From the NCBI GenBank assembly GCA_030037055.1, contig JASHRZ010000195.1, positions 1-7,775 on the forward strand: 7,775 bases of DNA, given 5' to 3'. This stretch comes from Alphaproteobacteria bacterium (GTDB taxonomy: Bacteria > Pseudomonadota > Alphaproteobacteria > ATCC43930 > CGMCC-115725). Position numbers and translations under genes: made by a program. The notes beneath the pieces were generated by a model. That model saw nothing but the letters and a program-made list of their open reading frames with translations. It was not told where the DNA came from and did not search any database. Shown piece by piece: positions 1-5,163 of this stretch (the stretch's first letter is position 1; each line of letters begins with the position of its first letter).

Positions 1-290
1 CGCGCGCGCAGCACGGCGATCGGCGCGAAGCGGCGCGTGCGGGGGACCGCCAATGCGATCTCCCCGAGCTCGGTCAGCAGATGGCGCGGGGTAGGAGCCA
101 TTGCGGCGGTCGGCTTCCTCGCGCGAGGCCATGCGGTCGAGGTGCTCATCGATCGCTCGATCCATCTGGCCCCGCAGGGTCTCGGCCGGTAGCCCTCGCC
201 CCATTCCAGCCCTTGCGCTTGCATGCCCTTCACCAGCGCGAAAGCCCTCGGTAAGCTCCGGATCGTCCCTGTGGCATTGGGGTGCTCCAT
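1..290 (-). pseudogene. IS256-family (Mutator-type) transposase, N-terminal fragment, frame-disrupted and cut by window edge
   Basis: Reading the minus strand from the ATG at 290-288, three segments together resemble the N-terminus of IS256-family DDE transposases of rhizobia. The first begins MEHPNATG and continues through LVKGMQAQGLEWGEGYRP (about 290-183). The second, in another frame, carries MDRAIDEHLDRMA and EADRRNGSY (about 180-91). The third, back in the first frame, reads RHLLTELGEIALAVPRTRRF (about 86-27) and continues off the edge. The first frame stays open throughout, so there is no stop codon, but the middle is out of phase and gives a nonsense Arg/Ser/Thr-rich stretch. This implies two offsetting indels, near 180-185 and 86-91. 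The catalytic DDE region lies beyond the window. Known: these enzymes move insertion sequences by cut-and-paste. Inferred: this copy is inactive, unless the indels are sequencing errors. The family assignment rests on remembered motifs. Confidence 0.72.
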
Positions 291-335
291 CTTGCGGACT
301 TCAGCAATCCGCCGCGTGCCCCCTCTCACAGCCCT

Positions 336-356
336 GACACAAACCTTCGTACACCA
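336..356. repeat. candidate terminal end of the IS256-type element
   Basis: About 50-65 bases upstream of the transposase start, the plus strand carries GACACAAAC (336-344) closely followed by GTACACCA (349-356). Ends of IS256-type elements often combine ACACAAA-like and GTACACC-like words at roughly this distance from the transposase. The partner inverted repeat would lie outside the window to the left, so no repeat pair or target duplication can be checked here. The exact boundary is a guess. Confidence 0.3.
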
Positions 357-387
357 CTGGCGCACCGCATGAGAGCGCCGCCGCCTC

Positions 388-403
388 GTGGGAAAGGTCC
401 CAC
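388..403. repeat. short inverted repeat (6-bp stem, 4-nt loop) downstream of the unknown minus-strand gene
   Basis: GTGGGA (388-393) pairs perfectly with TCCCAC (398-403) around a 4-base loop. It sits about 85 bases past the stop codon of the minus-strand gene ending at 488. There is no T-tract on either strand, so it is at best a weak transcript-end structure. The rest of 357-487 holds no supported gene. Confidence 0.25.
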
Positions 404-487
404 GCCGCCGCGCGTGGTGAGGAGGGAATGGCGGCCTATTGCGAGAGCATCGTCGGCTCGGCCTCGAGGATGGTCGGGGCGGCGCGC

Positions 488-1615
488 TTAGGCCCAGGCG
501 ACGCTGGCGGCGGGCTTCTTCTCAGGCTGAAGAATCTCGGCGAGGAGCCGCATCGTCTGATGCATCACCGGCCAGGGCAGCTTGCCTGACTGATAGCGCC
601 CGGTGACCACCTGCCAGCAATAAACCGCGTGGCTGCTCTTGCCGAGCCCGCTGCCGAGGCTCCAATAGGCCTTGCCGGAGTTCCTGAGGAAGCCGAGGAA
701 CTCCGTCGAGCTCGCCTTGTGCTTGAACATCTTGTCGTAGCCGTCGGTGTACTCGCGCAGGATCGTATCGATGTTCTGCCACTCGCGGCGCAGCTGATCC
801 TTCACCAGCTCCAGCGAAGCCAGCAGCTTGGTCCGCTCGTCATGCGAGATGGCGCCGAAAGGCACCGCGATTCCCTTCAGCCACTTGGCGAGGTCGACGA
901 GCGCGGACTGTACCCGCGCGTATTGGAAGGCGTAGAAATTGATGCCCTTCCAGGCGGCCAAGATCTCGAGCGCCTTGTTCTCGGGCAGGCGGAAGGCCTC
1001 GATCAGCGGCGCCAGCGCCGCCACATCCGTCGCCTCCCAGATCTTCTCGACCAGCCGCCGCGCCTTCTCGTCCGACGACATGGCCTCCGGGAACGCCGCC
1101 TTCACCAGCGGCTCGAAGCGCTGCAGGATAAAGACCTCGATCTCCTTCCACTGCTCGGGGCTGATCTCGAAATAGGCCTCGTTGACGGCGATCCCGGCGC
1201 GCTGGAAGACGTCCTTCATCAGGAAAGGGTCGAGCGAAGGCAGACTGTCGAGCGTCTCGAGGATGCGCAGATCCTCAGCGAGCGCCTCCTGGGTCACCGA
1301 CGGGTTCTGGCCGAAATTGTCGATGATGCTCTGCTGGAGATGCGGGTCGTGCAGGAAGATGGTGCGGCCGCCCTCGTAGATATCGTGCTCGTTGAAGGGG
1401 AAATAGAGCTTGGTGCCGATCGGCGGACAGCGCGGTCCCTTGCGCTCGGCCTCCGGCACCGCATCCTTGATCAGCACGATGTTGTTGAGCGGGGGGTTGC
1501 GGAAGAAGCGCTGAGCCTTGGCGTCTTTGTCCAGCAGCTTGGACGTCAGCGCGTTGCAGTTGAAGACCCGCGCGGAGCCGGCGTCGAGCATCGGTTTCAG
1601 GTATTTGACCGACAT
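488..1615 (-). CDS. conserved-looking soluble protein of unknown function, about 375 aa
   Basis: I do not recognise this protein. The frame is intact with GC-rich third positions and a balanced amino-acid composition, so it is very likely real. I chose the ATG at 1615 (protein begins MSVKYLKPM), preceded by GGGAC about 3 bases upstream. A TTG 63 bases earlier would add 21 residues that look like leader (Ser/Arg/Ala/Gln), and a possible promoter overlaps that TTG. The protein has no signal peptide and no membrane segment. The N-terminal third is mixed, with short polar motifs such as PFNEHDIYEGG and FLHDPHLQQ. The middle and C-terminal parts look alpha-helical and charged (for example SPEQWKEIEVFILQRFEPL and LASLELVKDQLRREW). 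A C-terminal patch rich in aromatic and Gly residues contains GKAYWSLGSGLGKSS; its GSGLGKSS is only loosely P-loop-like and lies too near the C-terminus for an NTPase. The gene stands alone, divergent from the Sel1-repeat gene. Confidence 0.85.
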   Translation of the reverse strand: MSVKYLKPMLDAGSARVFNCNALTSKLLDKDAKAQRFFRNPPLNNIVLIKDAVPEAERKGPRCPPIGTKLYFPFNEHDIYEGGRTIFLHDPHLQQSIIDNFGQNPSVTQEALAEDLRILETLDSLPSLDPFLMKDVFQRAGIAVNEAYFEISPEQWKEIEVFILQRFEPLVKAAFPEAMSSDEKARRLVEKIWEATDVAALAPLIEAFRLPENKALEILAAWKGINFYAFQYARVQSALVDLAKWLKGIAVPFGAISHDERTKLLASLELVKDQLRREWQNIDTILREYTDGYDKMFKHKASSTEFLGFLRNSGKAYWSLGSGLGKSSHAVYCWQVVTGRYQSGKLPWPVMHQTMRLLAEILQPEKKPAASVAWA

Positions 1616-1671
1616 GATGTCCCGCGCCGCTTGCGGCGCCTGTCCTGTGGAAGACCGGTGGAGCCTTAGCC

Positions 1672-1700
1672 ATACCAAGCGCTGGTTAAGGCTTGCTCAA
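1672..1700 (-). promoter_or_regulatory. possible sigma70-type promoter for the unknown minus-strand gene
   Basis: On the minus strand, TTGAGC (1700-1695) and TGGTAT (1677-1672) are separated by exactly 17 bases, and the hexamers match 4/6 and 3/6 to the sigma70 consensus. The -10 element overlaps the TTG at 1678, so transcription would begin around 1665. That would exclude the upstream TTG as start and favour the ATG at 1615. Such matches arise often by chance. Confidence 0.28.
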
Positions 1701-2008
1701 GACGGTTTAAGGAGGGCGCGGCAAAGCCCGGCCCCCGCCCCAGACTTCGGCAATGCCGGAGCGTTCAGCCGCGCCCGCCGCCAGGCAAAACCGGGGAAAG
1801 CCTGCCCGGCCGGAGCGGCGCATCCTTGCCCGGCGGGCGCGTCAGGCGCGGCTGACGCGTCCGGCCCGGCAGTTCCTGACCAGGCAAGGCTTGCCGACGC
1901 GCCGGCCTCCGCCACCGAATCCCGCAGGTTCGGCCCGGCCTAGGGTGGCACGAGGCTTGCGAGCGCCGGCAGCGGATCACGGTGAGGTCACTGCCCTGGG
2001 GAAGGTCC
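1701..2008. other. GC-rich divergent intergenic region with inverted repeats, no supported gene
   Basis: This stretch lies between two divergent genes. It contains open frames on both strands, but their translations are low-complexity Ala/Pro/Arg/Gly, typical of frames kept open by high GC, and none has a convincing start or domain. The stretch is rich in CCGGC/GCCGG words and TTGCC/GGCAA words that can pair with each other. The clearest hairpin is listed separately. Confidence 0.55.
1838..1859. repeat. perfect inverted repeat, 8-bp stem with 6-nt loop
   Basis: CGCGTCAG (1838-1845) pairs with CTGACGCG (1852-1859) around GCGCGG. Outside it, imperfect pairing can continue between about 1827 and 1871 (TTGCCCGGC... 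against ...GGCCCGGCA). It lies roughly 150 bases before the Sel1-repeat gene. It may be a binding site, a transcript structure or a GC-driven coincidence. Confidence 0.4.
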
Positions 2009-2575
2009 ATGAGTCAGACGCGAATTGCCGCGCTTGCCGTGGTGGCGTGGTGCGCCTGCGCCCCACCCGCCGCGGCGCAGTTCTACAGTCTCGAGGGGCG
2101 CTTCGAGTGCCTCAACGATCCCAAGGCGGTCTGCTTCGATGCGACCTCGGACGGGCCGATGGCGAAGCCGAGCGAGCGGGCCACCCCCGGCAATGCCGCT
2201 CGCCCGGCGGGCCAAGGGAAGGCGAGGCGGGCGAGCGCCGCGCCGCGCCCGGCGGAAGCGGCCGGTCCCCTGCGCGAGATCGCTCGGCGGCTCGAGAGCG
2301 GCCATCCCGCGCCCGACGACGCGGCAGCGCTGCACCGGCTGGCGGAAGCCGGCGACAAGCGGGCGCTGGAGCTGCTCGCCTGGTGCAACCTCAAGGGCCT
2401 GGGCGTGGCGCGCGACCCGCTCCAGGCCTATCTGCTTTACGGCATCGCGGCCGGCCTTGGCGTCGCGGACGCGCGCCGAAACCAGGCGATCATCTATGAG
2501 AACGACCTCACCTCCGAGCAGCGCCACCAGGCGCTGATGATCGAGAACGGCGTCGTCCAGGCGCAAGCGGAATAA
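2009..2575 (+). CDS. secreted Sel1-like repeat protein, 188 aa
   Basis: I chose the ATG at 2009 because GGGGAAGG (1998-2005) precedes it by three bases and a signal peptide follows directly; a GTG at 1982 would add nine residues. Residues 1-23 form the signal peptide: Arg at 5, a hydrophobic stretch 6-18, and a cleavage site at Ala-Ala-Ala|Gln-Phe. The mature N-terminus has two cysteines (34 and 42, in FECLNDPKAVCFD) that could form a disulfide. An Ala/Pro/Arg-rich linker follows (about 50-95). A Sel1/TPR-like repeat region spans about 104-165, including LAWCNLKGLGVARDPLQAY with the typical Gly-Leu-Gly-Val and Ala-Tyr spacing. Known: Sel1 repeats are helical pairs that mediate protein contacts. 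Inferred: a periplasmic or secreted adaptor; no partner is visible. It has no evident link to the downstream molybdate genes. Confidence 0.85.
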   Translation: MSQTRIAALAVVAWCACAPPAAAQFYSLEGRFECLNDPKAVCFDATSDGPMAKPSERATPGNAARPAGQGKARRASAAPRPAEAAGPLREIARRLESGHPAPDDAAALHRLAEAGDKRALELLAWCNLKGLGVARDPLQAYLLYGIAAGLGVADARRNQAIIYENDLTSEQRHQALMIENGVVQAQAE

Positions 2576-2579
2576 CCGA

Positions 2580-2611
2580 GCGCCGGGCGCGTCGGCCCGC
2601 TTCGCCGGCGC
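2580..2611 (+). terminator. possible hairpin after the Sel1-repeat gene
   Basis: GCGCCGG (2580-2586) is complementary to CCGGCGC (2605-2611), five bases after the stop codon, and enclosed bases can pair further (CGGGC with GCCCG). No T-tract follows, so this is only a weak intrinsic-terminator candidate. Confidence 0.3.
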
Positions 2612-2646
2612 CGTCAACGGACGAGGCGCGGGACGCCCACTTCGGT

Positions 2647-2674
2647 CCCGTTATATTCCATTAAATATATCCTG
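2647..2674 (+). promoter_or_regulatory. candidate Mo-box (ModE-type operator) upstream of mop
   Basis: An AT-rich island stands out in GC-rich DNA: CGTTATATT (2649-2657), six bases, then AATATATCC (2664-2672). The two halves form an imperfect inverted repeat centred at 2660.5. They align with the ModE/MopB operator pattern as I recall it (CG-Y-TATATA half-sites facing each other across six bases): the N6 spacing is exact and most half-site positions match. It lies about 140 bases before the mop start and upstream of modA and a ModE-type gene, the expected context for molybdenum-responsive control. Whether it activates (as MopB does at Rhodobacter capsulatus mop) or represses cannot be told from sequence. 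Confidence 0.6.
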
Positions 2675-2683
2675 TCCAAATGA

Positions 2684-2699
2684 CGTGCCGATCGGCACG
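2684..2699. repeat. 16-bp perfect palindrome in the mop leader
   Basis: The sequence CGTGCCGATCGGCACG reads identically on both strands. It begins 12 bases after the candidate Mo-box. It could be a dimeric regulator site or, if transcribed, the first of three leader hairpins. Confidence 0.5.
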
Positions 2700-2727
2700 A
2701 CCATCAAATGCCGGCTGGCGGGGCGAA

Positions 2728-2752
2728 GATCGGCGTCTCCGGCACGCCGATC
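2728..2752 (+). promoter_or_regulatory. mop leader hairpin, 9-bp perfect stem, 7-nt loop
   Basis: GATCGGCGT (2728-2736) pairs perfectly with ACGCCGATC (2744-2752) around loop CTCCGGC. The loop size matches that of the next hairpin. It lies between the candidate Mo-box and the mop ribosome site, so it would probably be in the 5' untranslated RNA. Confidence 0.5.
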
Positions 2753-2770
2753 CCGCGGCCCGGGGCGCGC

Positions 2771-2793
2771 CGCGGGCTTGCTTGGAGCCCGCG
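2771..2793 (+). promoter_or_regulatory. mop leader hairpin, 8-bp perfect stem, next to the ribosome site
   Basis: CGCGGGCT (2771-2778) pairs perfectly with AGCCCGCG (2786-2793) around loop TGCTTGG. Its 3' arm ends six bases before the AGGAGG Shine-Dalgarno at 2800-2805, a position where structure could influence translation initiation. There is no T-tract, so it is not an ordinary terminator. Confidence 0.5.
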
Positions 2794-2813
2794 ATGACAA
2801 GGAGGAGAGTGCC

Positions 2814-3015
2814 ATGAAGATGAGCGCGCACAATCATTTTTCCGTCGCGAGGTGAAAAAGGATCAGGTCATGGCGCAAGTGACCGTCGACATCGACGGCG
2901 GCAGCACGGTGACGCCGGCGATCTTCGCCGAGAGCGCCGAGGATCTTGGCCTCAAGGCCGCCGACAAGGCGACCGCGGTCATCGAATCGACCACGTCATG
3001 ATCTTCAAGAACTGA
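2814..3015 (+). pseudogene. mop: molbindin (Mop/TOBE-domain molybdate-binding protein), frameshifted
   Basis: The ATG at 2814 follows a near-ideal AGGAGG (2800-2805) by eight bases. The first frame reads MKMSAHNHFS, like the MKxSARNxF start of molbindins, then stops at 2853. From about 2846 a second frame continues as REVKKDQVMAQVTVDIDGG, then STVTPAIFAESAEDLGL and KAADKATAVIEST, the body of a Mop domain (Mop: TVDIGGG, AEDLGLKxGDKA, VIKST). It ends at a premature TGA (2999-3001). A third frame supplies the expected ending VMIFKN and TGA (2995-3015). Two breaks are therefore implied: near 2844, where family alignment suggests about seven bases are missing, and near 2993, where one base is missing. 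The total corresponds to about 67-69 residues, the normal molbindin length. Known: molbindins bind molybdate/tungstate as oligomers and buffer the oxyanion in the cytoplasm. Inferred: a recently decayed gene or sequencing errors. A 43-residue piece could start at the ATG 2870 but would be only part of the domain. Confidence 0.8.
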
Positions 3016-3054
3016 CGCACGCGCCCGACGGCGGCGCAGGCGCTTGCGTTGCGT

Positions 3055-3075
3055 CGTATTTTAATCGATATAGCG
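3055..3075 (+). promoter_or_regulatory. weaker Mo-box-like / promoter AT island upstream of modA
   Basis: Between mop and modA an AT-rich patch reads CGTATTTT (3055-3062), five bases, ATATAGCG (3068-3075). The right half, read on the other strand, is CGCTATAT, a very good Mo-box half-site; the left half is degenerate. A TTGCGT (3044-3049) lies 17 bases before GATATA (3067-3072), so the patch may also contain a modA promoter. It ends 30 bases before the modA ATG. The palindrome is imperfect, so confidence is modest. Confidence 0.35.
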
Positions 3076-3105
3076 CGGGGACTTTCGCGGATGGGAGGAG
3101 GTCCG

Positions 3106-3888
3106 ATGATGCCAGTGCGCAATTTTCGCCTCGGGGCAGCGGCGGCGCTGCTGGGGATCATCGCGCTTTGTGCAGCGCCGGCGGCGAAGGCCGACGAGAT
3201 CCTGGTGTTCGCCGCGGCGAGCCTCAAGAACGCGCTCGACGACACGGCGGCCGAGTATCGGCACCAGGGCGGCGACAAGGTGAGCGCGTCTTACGCGGCG
3301 AGCTCCGCGCTCGCCAAGCAGCTCGAGAGCGGCGCTCCCGCCGACATCTTCATCTCGGCCGATCTCGACTGGATGGACTATGCGGAGCAGCGCCATCTCA
3401 TCAGGCCGCAGACGCGCAAGAACCTGCTCGGCAATCGCCTTGTCCTGATTGCGCCGGCATCCAGCGCTCTCCAGCTCGAGATCACGCCGGGTTTCCCGCT
3501 CGAGGCGCTGCTCCAGGGCGGGCGGCTGGCCATGGCCGACCCCGACGCCGTGCCGGCCGGAAAGTACGGCAAGGCGGCGCTCGAGAGGCTCGGCGTCTGG
3601 GAGGCGGTCGAGGCGAGGGTGGCGCGCGCCGAGAATGTGCGGGGGGCGCTCTTCTTCGTCTCGCGCCAGGAGGCGCCGCTCGGCATCGTCTACGAGACCG
3701 ACGCCGCGGCGGACAAGGGCGTGCGGATCGTGGCCGTCTTCCCCGAGGATACGCACCCGCCCATCGTCTATCCCATCGCGCTTACCGCCGCGAGCAAGAA
3801 CCCCGGCGCTGCCCGCTTCCTCGCCTTTTTGGAATCGCCGGCGGCCAAGCCGATCTTCGAGAAGCAAGGCTTCGTCGTCCTGCCCTAG
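3106..3888 (+). CDS. modA: molybdate ABC transporter, periplasmic molybdate-binding protein ModA
   Basis: The 260-residue protein has the usual ModA length. AGGAGG at 3096-3101 precedes two adjacent ATGs (3106 and 3109), either of which is plausible; the TTG at 3049 would add a non-signal extension. Residues 1-29 are a signal peptide (Arg5/Arg8, hydrophobic 9-24, cleavage at Ala-Lys-Ala|Asp). The mature protein opens with DEILVFAAASLKNALDD, the ModA signature. Likely ligand contacts are Ser39, Ser66 or Ser67 (AASSALAKQLE), the DPDAVPAGKYG loop (146-155, Val149) and Tyr196 in GIVYETDA. The motif GAPADIFISAD (type II periplasmic binding fold) is also present. Known: ModA delivers molybdate or tungstate to ModB/ModC. 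The permease and ATPase genes are not seen in the window, so they must lie elsewhere or be absent. It follows mop by about 90 bases on the same strand and precedes the ModE-type regulator. Confidence 0.95.
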   Translation: MMPVRNFRLGAAAALLGIIALCAAPAAKADEILVFAAASLKNALDDTAAEYRHQGGDKVSASYAASSALAKQLESGAPADIFISADLDWMDYAEQRHLIRPQTRKNLLGNRLVLIAPASSALQLEITPGFPLEALLQGGRLAMADPDAVPAGKYGKAALERLGVWEAVEARVARAENVRGALFFVSRQEAPLGIVYETDAAADKGVRIVAVFPEDTHPPIVYPIALTAASKNPGAARFLAFLESPAAKPIFEKQGFVVLP

Positions 3889-3911
3889 CGCGGAATTCTC
3901 GCGCCGACGCC

Positions 3912-4012
3912 GATCGATTTGTCCGGGGAGCGGTCCGTCTCTTCGGCTGCGCTCTATCGACATCCCTAGCCGTCAATCGATCCGCGGGAAGCTTCTCATA
4001 TCGGACGAAGCT
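3912..4012. repeat. inverted repeats between modA and the ModE-type gene
   Basis: GATCGATT (3912-3919) and AATCGATC (3975-3982) are perfect inverted copies 55 bases apart. Immediately after, AGCTTC (3990-3995) pairs with GAAGCT (4007-4012) around an 11-base loop containing TCATATCGG. The second hairpin ends 14 bases before the regulator's ATG. These could be operator or transcript-end structures; there is no T-tract and no good Mo-box match. Confidence 0.3.
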
Positions 4013-4026
4013 GCTAGCATCGCGCC

Positions 4027-4416
4027 ATGGCCAAGCTTACGCTTCGCGTCGACCTCGCGCCCACCGGCGCCGTCGGCCCCGGCAAGATTCGGCTGCTTGA
4101 ATTCGTCGATGAGATGGGCTCGATCTCGGCCGCCGGCCGGGCGATGAACATGTCCTATCGCCGCGCCTGGTTGTTGATCGACGAGTTGAACCGCCTGTTC
4201 AAGAATCCGCTGGTGGCGACGCGGCTCGGCGGCAGTGCGGGCGGCGGGGCGGAATTGACCCCCTTTGGCAAGAGCTTGGTCCGCCATTATCGCGACATGG
4301 AAATCGAAGCTCATGCCGCGGTGGCGCCGCACCTCAGGGCGTTCCAGATCGAGCTGGCGGCCGGCCGGCCGCGGCGTTCGACCCGCAAGCGGGCGGCAGA
4401 CGACGACGACGCGTAA
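4027..4416 (+). CDS. ModE-type winged-helix transcriptional regulator, DNA-binding domain only (129 aa)
   Basis: This is the N-terminal LysR-like winged helix-turn-helix of ModE. Residues 20-30 (KIRLLEFVDEM), the helix-turn-helix 32-57 (including SISAAGRAMNMSYRRAWLLI) and the wing 61-78 (PLVATRLGG, Gly-rich GGSAGGG, then ELTPFG) match the family closely. A final helix (about 82-107) is where ModE dimerises. Full ModE is about 260 residues with two C-terminal Mop/TOBE domains that sense molybdate; here they are absent and replaced by a short basic-then-acidic tail (GRPRRSTRKRAADDDDA). Known: short HTH-only relatives are common in alphaproteobacteria. Inferred: it regulates the molybdate genes here, perhaps through the Mo-box at 2647-2674. 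How it senses molybdate without a Mop domain is unclear. The ATG at 4027 has no obvious Shine-Dalgarno, but the protein begins directly with the conserved segment. Confidence 0.9.
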   Translation: MAKLTLRVDLAPTGAVGPGKIRLLEFVDEMGSISAAGRAMNMSYRRAWLLIDELNRLFKNPLVATRLGGSAGGGAELTPFGKSLVRHYRDMEIEAHAAVAPHLRAFQIELAAGRPRRSTRKRAADDDDA

Positions 4417-5163
4417 CCAGCGGCACGTGTTCCGAGCCGGGCCGCGGCAGCCAACAGTCAAGCAGGGCGCGCCTCTCCGAATGCTCGAAAAGGTAGCACT
4501 ACTCAAGCAGCCGTTCAACCAAACTTAGCAACCTGATGCGGCCCCGTTAGCGTCGGCGCGAGGAACCCGAAGCGTCATCCGCGCCGATGCCGGGAGTGCG
4601 ACGGGAAGGACAGGTCATAGCCAGAGAACAGGTGCGACCCACGGGGCGGCAAAACCTTTCCAGCGGAGGCCGGAGGGAGCGCAAGAGATTTCCGGCGGAA
4701 ACGACCGAAGCGGGCCGCCGAGGATGAAACAGCCGAACGGCCAGCGGATCTGCGTAAGACCACGCCTCGCGGGTTACGCCGGGTTCGGCGCGGGCGACGG
4801 TCGACTGCCATCCCGCGGGCTCTTTGCCCGAGCGTCGCGCCAGAGGCTGCGGGCCGGGCGTTACACCGGCGGCTATCTCGGCGGGCACGCCCTTGGGCGC
4901 AAGGGAACGGTCCTGACGGCAGGCGCCTCGCCGAGCTTCACCCCTGCTTATCGCAAAGGCCGCAGCGATCGCAGCATAGCCCGAGCGGCGACTGGAACGC
5001 CATGCTCTCGCAGGCGCTGGCCGAGCCGTTCCGGCTGATGCCCGGCGCCGTTCGTCGCCGGCCGAGCTCGATCACAGGGAGCGAATTTCTGGCGTGGGAG
5101 AGGTCACGGCTGATAGAGTCGGCGCCGAGCAGCGACCTCGACCCAGGACGACCCGAGAAGGAC
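4417..5163. other. about 750 bases with no supported gene
   Basis: Open frames exist on both strands (minus 4888-4547; plus 4724-5038), but their translations are Arg/Pro/Gly/Ser-rich with no motif, signal or domain I recognise, and neither has a good ribosome site. There is no recognisable tRNA, rRNA or modB/modC fragment. A small hairpin, CCCTTG/CAAGGG around GGCG, lies at 4890-4905. The first 54 codons of the methyltransferase frame (5002-5163) also fall here and look non-coding. It may be an eroded gene, regulatory DNA or an accessory remnant. Confidence 0.45.

Noticed and set aside
629..1669. Long plus-strand open frame (346 aa) opposite the unknown minus-strand gene
   Set aside because: It is the antisense shadow of the gene at 488-1615; its product is repetitive Leu/Arg/Asp/Val with no motif or ribosome site.
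1753..2499. Plus-strand frame of 248 aa overlapping the Sel1-repeat gene
   Set aside because: Arg/Pro/Ala-rich composition typical of an out-of-frame GC-rich reading. The overlapping 2009-2575 frame has a signal peptide, a ribosome site and a recognisable repeat.
2870..3001. A 43-residue protein starting inside mop
   Set aside because: It covers only part of a Mop domain and ends at a frameshift-created stop; better explained as part of the broken mop gene.
2946..4100. Plus-strand frame of 384 aa across modA
   Set aside because: It overlaps the unmistakable ModA frame and has a low-complexity Arg/Gly/Ala product.
4547..4888. Minus-strand frame of 113 aa in the gene-poor stretch
   Set aside because: No motif, no good start and ordinary composition for a GC-rich chance frame; kept only as part of the unexplained region.
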